Source: Glossina fuscipes
Lineage: Eukaryota; Arthropoda; Insecta; Diptera; Glossinidae
Length of the DNA: 64,000 bases
Direction: 5' to 3'
NCBI RefSeq assembly: GCF_014805625.2
Contig: NW_023998415.1
Coordinates: forward strand, 45,072,339-45,136,338
Both the position numbers and the translations under genes were made by a program. This document shows, one piece after another, positions 50,039 through 60,740 of the stretch (position 1 is the first letter of the stretch; each line of letters opens with the position of its first letter). A model generated the notes under the pieces. That model worked only from the letters and a program-made list of their open reading frames with translations. It did no database searches and was not told where the DNA came from.

Positions 50039-50167
50039 TTCAATGCTGGGATATCCGTATGAGTTTTGCAGAAACACCAAAGTGGTGTAAATGATAACAA
50101 CAGCGACAGTCATTGCTTGCAGATGGCGTTTATAGCGTTGAGGCAATGACAATAAAATTGAGCTCAT
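50039..50167 (-). CDS. fng: fringe coding exon 1 (signal anchor)
   Basis: Encodes residues 1-43 from an ATG at 50167-50165 to a GAA codon, followed by a GTAAGT donor (50038-50033); the exon ends in phase 0. It holds the cytoplasmic tail with R11, K13 and R14 and a hydrophobic stretch (about residues 19-35, rich in V, I, T and L) expected to be the type II Golgi signal anchor. The ending NSYGYPSIE corresponds to the Y-G-Y-P segment after the membrane anchor of Drosophila Fringe, which supports the start and the donor. The start context (AAAGC before ATG) is only moderate, and an upstream ORF overlaps it. A further non-coding 5' exon may exist upstream; I cannot see one with certainty. Confidence 0.88.
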
Positions 50168-50181
50168 GCTTTAAAGAACAT
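50164..50181 (-). promoter_or_regulatory. five-codon upstream ORF overlapping the fringe start codon
   Basis: An ATG at 50181-50179 opens a reading frame of five codons (M-F-F-K-A) whose TGA stop shares bases with the main ATG in the form ATGA. The frame differs from that of fringe. If it lies in the mature leader, it could lower translation of fringe or allow termination-reinitiation. This depends on the transcript actually containing this stretch unspliced, which I cannot test here. Confidence 0.45.
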
Positions 50182-50799
50182 TATTGCAAAATATATTTTT
50201 TTTTTGTTTGTTTGTTCTTAAAAAAAAAAATACCAAAAAAAAAATAAATAAATAAATAAAAGTGAAAAAATTTTCTTTGTTCAGCGATAAATATTTGCAA
50301 AGACGAGATCACATACACACTGTAAAAGTGCTTTGGGAAAATTTCATCTATATTTATTTCGAATTTTTTTTGAATTCTATTCTTTATTTATTTTTTAAAA
50401 TTTTTTTTTTTTTTTCAATTTTCTTTTCAAGTTAACATGAAGTTAATTAAAAATTAGACAAAAAAGTAAATAATGTCTTTTAACATAAAAAAACGGATTT
50501 TATTTATTAATCAATTTTTTGTTGTTTTTTAGTTTTTTTTTATATTCAGTTTTCTTATGAGTTCGCGTTTTATTATTGAAATATCCGAATACGGTTGTAT
50601 CAGCGTTAAAAGTCCAAGCGCGACTGATCATAACTTGTATCTGAGAGATACATTACAACTCGTTTTCTCAGTTTATTCAATAATAATTTTTTTCTGCTTC
50701 TGCTTCTGCTTCTTCTTCTTCTTCTTCTAGTTGTCTCCTTTTTCCTTTGCAACTAAAACAACTGGAAGTCATGGTTGAAACAATTTAAGTTAGAAGTAT

Positions 50800-51020
50800 G
50801 GTGCGTCGCTCTCTTGCTAGTCTCTCAACAAGTGGCTTAAGAGAGGGTTCTAAGTCAATCTCAAAACAACTGTGAATTTTCCAATTAGAGCATTTCCAGT
50901 ATACGGATTTGTTTACATTTCAATTGTATCTAAAAGATGGAAAAAATGATAAAAGCGTCTTCGTCGGTGTCTTTGCTTTTCGGTGTTCGCGTGCGCTGCT
51001 CACTCTCTCTTTCTCTCAAC
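50800..51020 (-). promoter_or_regulatory. candidate fringe promoter zone with GAGA-type motifs
   Basis: About 0.6-0.85 kb upstream of the fringe ATG the DNA is less AT-rich and contains two GA/CT clusters: 50807-50826 (CTCTCTTG then TCTCTCA on the plus strand) and 51001-51018 (CTCTCTCTTTCTCTC). Several CpGs lie between and beside them (50955-51000). GAGA-factor sites are common in Drosophila developmental promoters. I see no clear TATA box or initiator that I would defend, so this is only a location hint. Confidence 0.25.
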
Positions 51021-51059
51021 TTATGTGTGGTATGTGTTCTGTCACTTAGGTAGTCTCTC

Positions 51060-52551
51060 CGCATGTTAAATGAAATCATGTGTTGCATTTTTAATAATTT
51101 TTATAGCCTACGGTGGGACATTTTATTACTATTTTATTTTTTTTTATTTTTTTTTACTTTTTTTTTTTTTTGCTTTTTGGCAGTGTGCCGTTGTTAAAAT
51201 TGTGAAACGAATTTTTTTTTTTTTTTTTTTTTTTTTTTTGTCAGTAGTGCTCTTCCTTTATGGAATTTTCGTACTTTTAAGTTGAAGTTGAAATATGCTT
51301 TAGTTTGGCCCTATCAACAAAAAAGAAAAAAAGAGCTTAACGTTTCAAAATTGTTTGTCGACGTAAATGCTTATTTGTTTTAAGTAACTGTTTCATCTAC
51401 AAGCAGTTTTTAAATTTAAAATATTCGATACTACGATATCATAAAATTGTAACCATAACTCGAGGGAAGCATGTGAATGGCAGTTAATATTGTAATACCA
51501 CGAACACGTGACATATGCACAATATTGATGCTGGGACAGCATTTGCTTATGGAACAATTGCGATTCTTTGCGGAATAGATTCGTAGAGTGTCTGAAGAGT
51601 TTTCCCATTCTTGTACCAAAAAAATCGCCAATTGCTTCAGTGACCTTATAGATGAAAATTGTTGAACGATGGCGATTGTGATAGTCAGGAATCATGTTAG
51701 ATGATATTCTGATGTCTCTTCAAACCAAAACTGAAAGTTTTTGGCTGCACGCGTGGACATATCATCATCTTCGAATAAAGCAGTATTTGGCAGTAATATA
51801 TTAATCTTAAGAGAGGACCAGCTGAATAGCACAATATAGCCGACCATATCACACTCTTCCAATCATCAAGTATCTAGTTTTTATAATTCTGGCGACACTT
51901 ATTTCAGAGTTTGGTGACGGCTTACGGTGAAGGGTTGCGCAATTGCTGCCCTGAATGTTATCTTAATCAAGCTCCTGCTGTACTATTTCTATTGGAACGG
52001 TATTACTCAAGTGAGCTTTGAGTTGTGCTGCCACTTTTCACGCGGTAGTTCTATGTTGTCTGACCACAATCCGCCTTAGTCAGGTTGTCAGTTTCTGTCA
52101 GTTAACCGACAGACTAACATTAAGACAATTCTACGTCACTGCTGATGTTTTATCACGCACTGTGCATGCCGTCATTATCGCGGATACTGCCGCTCGTGTA
52201 ACGTTAAACAATTCAACTGTTTTCGTTACAGATACTCTCGCGAATCGAGCACCAATGACTTCTCCTATTGCGAAGTCTATAAAATCACACACATTTCGCC
52301 GATAGCTTATGTGAAGAAAGCGTATAATATGTTAAAAGATAACCTAAAAGACTTGATATGTGTGTGCGTGCAACAAGATGGTACTATATTGCGTAGTGTT
52401 AAGATTGTTTTGCCCATTCCCTGTATATTTAGGAGATTTTTGCCAATAGGTGGTGTTTAGCGTCTCATATCGGGCAACGATTATCATAAGTCGCGTTTGA
52501 AATGTGACAATGCTGTCTGAAATTTTCAATAAAATAATATATATATATATA
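51060..52551. other. 5' flank of fringe; no gene seen
   Basis: Two long T runs at 51150-51240, then non-repetitive DNA. The frames at 51393-51695 (minus) and 52018-52305 (plus) are longer than most here but show no motif I recognise; they may be old transposon sequence. Confidence 0.65.
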
Positions 52552-52790
52552 TTGGTCAATAAGTTCCGGGACTGGCACAGACATATCTTTAAAAAGAAAA
52601 AACAACTACGCCTGTCGATTAGCGTTCATAGCGTTTCGATCATTTGTTTACGAGTTACAATGACTTTAATGACGTCACTTTTGCTTTTGTTTTAAACAAA
52701 AGAAAACGTCTGAATTCCGCGTGTTTATTGAACAGTGCTTTTTAACGGGAATGTTGACGTTCAAACTCAACATTGGCCTAAAAGCTTTTA
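52552..52790 (+). mobile_element. mariner-family element remnant (irritans-like), 5' end
   Basis: It begins TTGGTCAATAAGTTCCGGGA right after a TA tract, like the inverted terminal repeat of mariner elements, which insert at TA. From 52703 the translation is EFRVFIEQCFLTG-like, then after a small deletion V-x-V-Q-T-Q-H-W. This matches the N-terminus of irritans-type mariner transposase (EFRVLIK..FL.GK...EA..W). The start codon is lost, there is a frameshift near 52750, and everything downstream is missing, so it is inactive. Confidence 0.7.
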
Positions 52791-53376
52791 ACCTTTCAAA
52801 TTCAATTCTTTTTCTTTTTTTTTTTTCGCTTTTAATTCATATACAATTACAACTTCAACTGAATTAAGTATTGCATGAACGTGAACGTATTAAAAATGGC
52901 ATAATTTCTTAATATTGAAAAACGAGAAGAGGGTTAACTTAAAATCGATAAATTTAAAATGAATTAATGCGATTGTGAAATGAAAAATGAAAACAAAAGA
53001 TGTATTCATAAACGATCAAATAATGCGTTCACCGTCAATACGCTTCGACATGTAATTGCGTCACTAGGTCGAAGCCAGTCAAACCAGAGTTTAAACACTT
53101 TTTTTAGTTTATTAACTAATTATACGCGACTTTTGTTAATTATTAGTAATAATTATAGGCTTAGGTGTGGCATTGACAATTCGCGAACACTCTATATAGT
53201 GTACATTTAATTATATATACATTGGATCCGATTGGGAATATAGATTGTGAACAAGCATTATTTCCCATTGGAAAATGTAACATTTTTGATCACCACACAC
53301 ATTTCACATTTTGGGATTTGCGAGTAAATTGCACTCTTTATAGTGACTATAGTGAAAATTGTACCTCAACAAGAAA

Positions 53377-53595
53377 ATGGAACTAACTCGTGAAAATTTT
53401 CGTTCGATTATTTTTTGCGTCGTTCCATGTAAATTATTCAGACAAAGGTGCATCGATCAGCTTCTTTTCGCTTTTATCTTTACAACTCTGTCTTTTGTCA
53501 CGGTTAACTGCTCGTGTAATCAGCTTCGTCGTGCCCTTTGTCCAAAGTCATTTACCGCGCCAAAAAAACCCTTAATTCTCTGCACGAACCGATAA
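53377..53595 (+). pseudogene. mariner-like transposase N-terminal remnant (second type)
   Basis: The frame from an ATG at 53377 reads MELTRENFRSIIF, then RQRCIDQL at about residue 25. This is the N-terminal helix-turn-helix region of a large group of fly mariner-like transposases that begin MELTRE-FR-II. After CIDQL the similarity fades, a short stretch near PKSFTAPKKP may match the later conserved part, and the frame stops at 53595. The DDD catalytic region is absent. It differs from the neighbouring 52.55-kb fragment, so two subfamilies inserted here. Confidence 0.65.
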
Positions 53596-55069
53596 TCCAA
53601 AATTGATTTGTGACATACTGCGAGATGGACGCAACCTTAGGCATTTGTTCGACAAACATATATTATATAATATATGTATGTAAATAACGCATGCTCACAT
53701 AATGTCATGGTCATGTAGTTTGGCACAAAACAAATGCTTCAGAAAATCAATCGCGATGCATCAAAAGACTTAGATAAGTTTGTAACAGCGCGAAAGATCA
53801 TAGATCTATGCACAAGAACGCGCGGAAGGTAAACTGCGGTCGTCGTTATGAGTGTATCAAGATGAAAAAAATCGAGCATAAGTTTTTCGTACTCGGAACG
53901 GACAGTCGTCCAAGCAAAAACGAAAAACGCCCATTCTCAGATAGAAGTTAGAAGTTCTTCCACACATTTCAACTATACATGACGGAATACCATCAAGATC
54001 GGGTATGCATCTATATCACATGGTAGGCTTGCTAAGATTTAATCCTAAGACACGACGATATTCGAAATCAAAACTATGCCTTTCAATTCGTACGAACACG
54101 ACTATCGAAGCAGTTCTGCAAAAAAGTCGGTTCCAACTTTTCATAATATATGGTTAGCGGGTAACTCATATTACTATACTATTTCTCTTCATTCATTTTT
54201 TTGGAAGTAACCCACGCACGATAGCTGCATACTTGGCAAAGACACTGGATAAGAGAGTACGTCTGCACATCTCGCCAAGGATGTTTGTTTTATTTCTCTC
54301 TTATCTAAGATGAACGCTGAACGCTGAAGGCGGGCAAATGGAGTCATGTGATGAGCTATTAAAAGTTTGCATCGAAACTAATACAGAAATAATAGACAAC
54401 TGATTGCATAGAGCTTTCGATATCATAGATATCCAAGTCGCAACGCAGTAACAATATATTTCCCTTTGTAAAAATGTCTTGTTACTCGACTTGCAGTATT
54501 ACGGCTGAGCACCATTACGGCTCCTTCATAAATAACAAGGTAATTATTTATTTGTATGTTGTGTGTAACTTACAAAATCTTCGTTTCGAACGAAATTGAT
54601 AGTGAAGAGTTTTATTGCGATTACTGCTCCGGATCAATACCAAATGTGATACAAATTCACAGCACAAAATCCATAACAAGAAAATACATTGTCTTCCCTT
54701 ACGATTAATGGCCGGTTACAGCGCCAGAATATGCTTGTAATCTTTTCTTTTTGCATCCATTTATTTATTGTTTCTCCGAATGCTATCTGCATAGAAATTT
54801 ATCTGCCAGTTATCGCTGCATTATTATTTTGCATCGAGTGTTAGATAGAATATCACCTATGGCGAACACTATGTTAATAGAGAGAGATTCATATGAATTT
54901 TGAATTTGGAATTAGTCCAACCTTGTACAACTTTATCCATCATCCGTGTTAGGCTTCATTATTGCAAATACTCAAAATCATATCATAACTGCGGCGTACC
55001 ATTGATTGATTTCGACAACACAGTTGAAAAAACCACAGTTGAAAAACTCAATTGCTCTTGAAAATTCGA
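53596..55069. other. no gene seen
   Basis: Moderately complex DNA between the mariner remnant and the retrotransposon remnant. No frame is convincing. Confidence 0.7.
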
Positions 55070-56410
55070 ATAGAATTTTCTTCTTCTTCGTCTTATTCTG
55101 TTATTCAGTAAACAAACAATCGCAAAATTCGCTGAGATGTGTGAAAAAACGACTCAATGTAAACACAGAGTACTTTGTTCGAGCCTTAGTGAAGTTGTGA
55201 TTAGATCTGATATATAATATCATTATTTGTTTATTTTTGCGTTTATTTGATTAAAGCTCAGCTTTCCTATCAGCTTTTCTCAGCTTTGCCTATTATACGT
55301 CTGCCACATTATATATATATTTTTATTTTAATTTTTATTAATATATGCATATTACTCGTCCGTCACGTAGGATCGAACAGAACAGCGAGAAGTAAATTCC
55401 GTTACGTAAACAGATAATGTCAAATATGAATATAAAAAGTGATATGAGGGAATCGATGGATGTGCGAGCAAACAAGTGTAGAAAGAGGTAGACTCATAAT
55501 TCGACTGGAAAGACTGACCCATCTCGATGACATGATTTAAAAAAGGAAAAGATTGCAAGATAAGTTGTTAAACTGCGAGAATACCAAATATGAAGACCAC
55601 ACACATTCAAGTTGCAAAGTGTGGACTGGCCAATAGAAGTAGTACCATTCGGACAGACAAGTCGAATACGATCGAGATATTGTAAGAGTCCGCGTGTACA
55701 TAATAGACTGTTTACTATGTTAAGTTTGAATGGATGATCGTTACAACTCGTGTGGTTAAAGATCAGCCAGTTAATAAGGCAAATGATGTCACGTCTGAGT
55801 CCGCAATTGATGAAGCAGGGTGCCTTATTTATTTGCGGATACAAAGAGTATAAGTGACGATCATAAGATGACTTATTCCACTGAAAACTGAATGCTTTTT
55901 GCTGATTACCCTCAGGTCTGCCGATATCCGAGCACAATCATTAATATGAGTTGATCTGGAAGATGAAATTTTATCTGCCGCACTGTTGAGAAGAATGCCC
56001 ATGTGATTGGGCACCCAGAGAAAGCGGAAAGAAAGTGTATCAGATTTGAGGCTACAAAATGGAAGGATGAGTTTCACCTAAGGGTTTTTATTATTGTTAA
56101 GCGGATAAGACAGATTTCCTACATAAGGAATTTCTTTTGAGGCTGAGTACTCGCTAAGCGGATGGCAAAGCAGGATCGCAAAGCATTCACCCGAAAATGT
56201 ACTGGTACATGGTGTGATTTAAAAAGAAGACTTCCCTAGTTATATCTGGAAACCAAAAGCCGCTGCCTGCAACATCTTTTTGGTCTTAGATCCATCAGTA
56301 AAAATGAGTGAAAAATGTTTCCATTTGGTATTGATCAAGTTCGAGCAGCGAATTAACGGTGGATCTGATGATCTGAACTGATCGAAAATATTGATAACCA
56401 ATAGCAATTT
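55070..56410 (-). pseudogene. broken non-LTR retrotransposon: RNase H domain, tail and 3' region
   Basis: Read on the minus strand, 56310-56270 gives SLIFTDGSKT (RNase H first acidic motif). About 56210-56130 gives STFSGECFAILL (the Glu motif), and about 56020-55965 gives SFRFLWVPNHMGILLNSAAD (the W-P-x-H-x-G motif). These fall in different frames with stops between them, so the gene is dead. A post-RNase-H segment runs to a stop near 55494, followed by a non-coding 3' region that matches 4595-4815 and a single copy of the 173-bp unit, ending in GAAGAAGAAG near 55078. RNase H after the reverse transcriptase is typical of I, LOA and related clades. The element may start further upstream, up to about 56820. 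Confidence 0.75.
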
Positions 56411-56598
56411 TGATTAAGCTATGTACATCAGTTCTTACATTGTTGAAATGAAGGTAACAAAGAAATTGATTGCGTTTAAGTTGTAAATGAAAGGCAAGGC
56501 CGGAGGATTCTCAAGCGTTAGAAATTTTATGGATGAATAATTGGCGAATAAGCGAAATTTTTCTTGTAAAAGCATAACATTTTCCGTCTGTTCTAAGC

Positions 56599-56635
<37 letters not shown>

Positions 56636-57442
56636 AAATTTCATGCCACCAAGGAGCAGACGAGGGCACTTTCATTGGAGATCAGTTTCGTACTTTAAAT
56701 GGCCAATAAGAGCGAACAAGCTTATTCTCAATTTGACCCAGACTAAGCCAAGATGCAAGAAAGGGCCGGAGCGCCAAGAAATACACGCAAATGGATGTCG
56801 GTACGAAGAAAATGTGTAGCGAGAAATTGCAAAAAAATTTGTTAAACACAAGTGTTACTATTATTTATCATAAACACATCGCCCGGGTTTTATATAAATC
56901 GAAAGAATTATTCAATTTTTTTTCTTTTTTTCTTTTTTCGAATATTTCCTCAATTCAACTATAAGTTCACCTGCAATTAGAACACAATTAAAAAAATAAA
57001 TGACTTTTCTCCAAAGCCTTATTTGTATAATAACTTCTCGGTAATTAACAACGAATACGAATGTATGGAGTGTACTGTATATACATGTATACATATATAT
57101 ATTGTATGTTTTTAGTTTTCATATAAGAGTTTATATTTGGCCCAAGAGTAGAGTTAATATGTTGTATGATTTGTGTCGTGCATGAAAATATTTTGCTTAG
57201 TTATAAAATGTAAATAAAATAATTTGTTGTCTTATTTTTAATTACTCTCCGTACGAACCTTAAAGCATATGCATTCCTACATACTATCCCACTTCAAGGC
57301 CAAGTAATAATTTCATTTATTTAATAATTAAGTAATATTTTCCCACACAAAAGTGCTATTATTTACGTACAGCTTTAATTCTTTTTATATATATGTATAT
57401 ACATATATATATATATTCCAAGTTATGATTTATCAAACTAAT

Positions 57443-57480
<38 letters not shown>

Positions 57481-57952
57481 TAACACCTATACAACTTGAG
57501 TTTTTCGTTTAAATGTAAACATATATAAAGTAAATAGGAGCATATGTGTGAATGATATATTTATTAATCTACACTAAAGGCTTGTCTTTTTTTTTTTTTT
57601 TTTTTTGTTTTCATAGAAGTTTTTAAATAAAGTTTTTCAAACATTTATTGCATAAAAGAACGAAAGAAAAGGTTTAAAAGAGAATACATTTGATGAAGTT
57701 GAATGGGGGGAGCAAAAAAGAAGAAGAATGACAAATGTTCATCTCTTTGCACTTTTATTGAAGATTCGTTTTTAAAAATATACATTAAAAAAGAAGCATT
57801 AATGGAGAGAAAGAAGAAAAAGTTAACAACGATTTTATGTTTGAACATTAATCTAAGGCCGCTTACTGTCAGGTTAATGTGTTGCTGAGATCAATCAAAA
57901 AGCCCCAAACAGACAGTCAGCCACTCAGCCAGCTATACGTTTGACCGACAAT

Positions 57953-58003
57953 AAACAACAACAGCAGCAACAACAACAGCAACAACAACAACAACAACAA
58001 CAA
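57953..58003. repeat. CAA/CAG trinucleotide microsatellite
   Basis: CAACAACAGCAGCAACAACA-type array in the region 5' of fringe. No coding frame is supported. Confidence 0.95.
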
Positions 58004-58452
58004 TGCACAACGTTTACAAACTAAATAAGAAATCGATAAATTGAGCGAAAAAGAAAAAGAGCGAAGCGAATTAAATATACATACAAAAGAAAAAGAAGCG
58101 AACACAAAATTAACAGAATAAAAAAAAAAATAAAAAAAATAAAAAATTAACGGAAATTACTAACATTAATAAGAAGGATACGTTAGGAGTGTTAAAGGTA
58201 GACAGACAAACGGATGAAAAAGGCAAATCAGTACACATGCAGATCCGACGTGGATCAAAGTGTTTTTAACAAGTTATTAGAATGACTTCCTACTGAGTTA
58301 TTTAAATGACGAATGAACGCAAAAAAAAAAAAAAAAAAAGAGAAAAGAAAAGAAAAGAAATGGAAAAAAAATTCATATTTAAATTAAACTTTAACAACAA
58401 CAACAACAACAATAACGAGAACATAAGCCAGAGTTTAATCGCAAATTATATA

Positions 58453-58484
<32 letters not shown>

Positions 58485-59042
58485 CGTACGTACATATCTC
58501 AAAAAGTCGTCATCAGTGGTAAGCCCAATGATGGGCATACAACATCGTTAACTGTGAGCGCGAAGGCATATGTGAAGTGAATAAACGTGCGAATGAGTGA
58601 GCGAGTGAATAGAGATACGTAGGGGCTAACGTTCACAATTACATGCCCATCTATATATCTGTTGATCAGTTAACTTTCCTTCTTAGAGTGCAAGTAACCA
58701 TAACTCAAATTGCTTCAGTTACTTTTTATCTAGTCTAACCAAACAAGTAATGGGAGCAAAGGCTTCATTAAAATCAACGCAGCTGCTCTATAACTAATGT
58801 TAGGTTTAGTTTCTTTTTCATTTTTTTTTTCTTTTTTTTTTCTACTTTTAATCTACGGCTACGAACTAGCATAGAAATATATACATACATAGGCACGTAC
58901 ATACACACGCACACAAACGTATATATATATATATATACATTGAACATTTTTGTTGTGTTGGCTGCACACCTCAACCTCAACAACAATAACAACAACAGTT
59001 TAAGGTGGAGTATTGCATTTCTCTGCATGTCTATAGATATAT

Positions 59043-59097
59043 ATGCAATGCAATGCTATGCTATGCTATGCCATGCTATGCTATGTTATGCTATGTT

Positions 59098-59138
<41 letters not shown>
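59043..59138. repeat. ATGCT pentanucleotide array followed by AT array
   Basis: About ten units of ATGCT/ATGCA/ATGCC/ATGTT at 59043-59097, then (AT)n at 59101-59138. Confidence 0.9.
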
Positions 59139-59141
<3 letters not shown>

Positions 59142-59526
59142 ATTGCAATTGCAATATTGCCATTTTAAGCCCAGCTGTGTCTATCTATCTTATTGTCCGT
59201 CTGTCTGTCCGCTCTATCCATTGGCACATTCGTCCGTTTGTTGGCTGTTGGCTTTATTATTATCCATTATTATATGGATTAAAATAACTCACCTTCTTGG
59301 GGGGCTTTCCATACCACTCTGGCCCCGTACAAAACGCTCAGTTCAAGTTGCTTTTAGTTGGCTTAGCATGCCAGTAAAGCATTGAACGTAAATATGGTAA
59401 CAACAACAGCAAACAGATAGCGTCAAGCCGACGACGATCAATGGAAACAGACAGAGAGACAGACAGCCGGACCGGCAAACATTTGTCTTAGTAATCATTT
59501 TTTTTTTTTTTTTTTTTTCAACTTTA

Positions 59527-59582
59527 CATGTATGTATGTATGTATGCATGTATGTATGTATGTATGTATGTATGTATGTATA
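59527..59582. repeat. ATGT tetranucleotide microsatellite
   Basis: About 13 ATGT units with one ATGC. Confidence 0.95.
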
Positions 59583-60704
59583 TTTATGTTTATACGTTTG
59601 TATATTTGTATGTTTTTCGAAGCTCTGGTTTTTCTGTTAACAAAATAACACAAATCAAAGGTGTTTTTCTTGGCCAATACACATATCCATTCAGTCGCTT
59701 ACTTATTTACACATATACAATATACACGTATACACGCAAATACCACACCATGCCATACCGTTCAATAAATGAACCCTACTATATAACGCTCCATCCACTA
59801 ATCGTTCGCTTGCTTTTACCAAGTTTATTCATAGCTACCGGGGATCATTTTAGCCAACAACAACAACTAAAATAAAATAAGTAGAAAATCATTTTTTCCT
59901 TTTATTTTTTTTATTCATTTTTTTTTTTTTTTTCTTTTTTTTTATTTACTTTTTTGATTTTCTTGTAATATTTCTTTAGTTACTTTAATTTGATTGTTCC
60001 TGTTCTTGTAGTTTAATAAATATTTTGCTATTGTTGTTGCCTTCGCTGCCTTTGTTTTTGTTTTTAGGGGCTTTCGTTAAACATAAATCCTTATTCTTTT
60101 GTGTTTAGTAATTTTATTTTTTTAATTTAATTTTTGTTTTTGTTTTTATTATTATTATTATTATTATTATTTATTATTATTATTATTCTTCTCAAATGAC
60201 TTTCATTCAGTGCCTGACCTACAATTGTTTCATGTCAGATTTTATTATGTTAACACAAAAAAGAATCTTTTCTTCTCCTTGTTTTCCCCCTCTCTCTCAC
60301 TCTCTCTCTCTGTAAGTTTTAAACAGAAAAAAAAATAAAAAAACGGAAAAAAAGAAAAGGCGGCTGAAGAGAAAGAAGAACAGAAAGAAAGAAAAGAATG
60401 TAAAAAGAACTTTTTTGTTTTTTCTCATTTATGTATCGTTTCATATTTGAAAATATTTCTTTTGTTTTTATTAATAAGTTCGCAAAAACCGCAATAATTG
60501 ATTTTTCTTTTATATTATACAATGGAACTTAAATTAATAACACGTTAAAGTAGATAAACACAAAGAAATCCTTTCTTATTATTATTATTATTATTATTAT
60601 TTATTTATATATTTACATATATATATATATATATATATATATAAACATGTGTGCATACATTTCTTATAAAATCCATACAGCAAAAGAACGTGAAGGAGTT
60701 GTTT

Positions 60705-60740
60705 CGGCGCGATTTGAACTTTAAAAAAGTTCAAGTCGCC
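60705..60740. repeat. inverted repeat, perfect inner stem
   Basis: TTGAACTTT-AAA-AAAGTTCAA forms a perfect 9-bp inner stem, extended by near-complementary GGCG and CGCC ends. A related GCGCGATTTAAACTC...GTTCAAG stretch recurs near 61047-61077. Confidence 0.75.

Larger units (their letters stand above)
14374..50167 (-). other. fng: fringe gene, whole coding span (7 coding exons)
   Basis: Joining the seven exons listed separately gives an uninterrupted 446-residue protein. Fringe is a GT31-family O-fucosylpeptide 3-beta-N-acetylglucosaminyltransferase. It works in the Golgi on O-fucose of Notch EGF repeats, promoting Delta and reducing Serrate signalling. Seen here: a short basic cytoplasmic tail (R11, K13, R14), one hydrophobic signal-anchor segment (about residues 19-35), a Ser-rich stem (about 44-125), and a catalytic domain from about residue 180. 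That domain has the DDD metal-binding motif (270-272), a GGAGF motif (326-330) and the PDDVT segment (359-363) that holds the proposed catalytic Asp of vertebrate fringes. Possible N-glycosylation sequons are N138, N237 and N312. Drosophila Fringe is about 412 residues; the extra length here is mainly in the stem. All introns are GT-AG and phases match at every junction. The neighbours are repeats, so context adds nothing to the function. The identification is from my memory of the family, not from a search. Confidence 0.96.

Noticed and set aside
51393..51695. 100-codon minus-strand frame upstream of fringe
   Set aside because: Not low complexity, but I recognise no domain and see no supporting neighbour exon; it could be decayed transposon DNA.
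52018..52305. 95-codon plus-strand frame
   Set aside because: Has no recognisable domain, and the region contains other transposon remains.
59043..59138. CRISPR-like regular repeats
   Set aside because: A pentanucleotide microsatellite without spacers in a eukaryotic genome.
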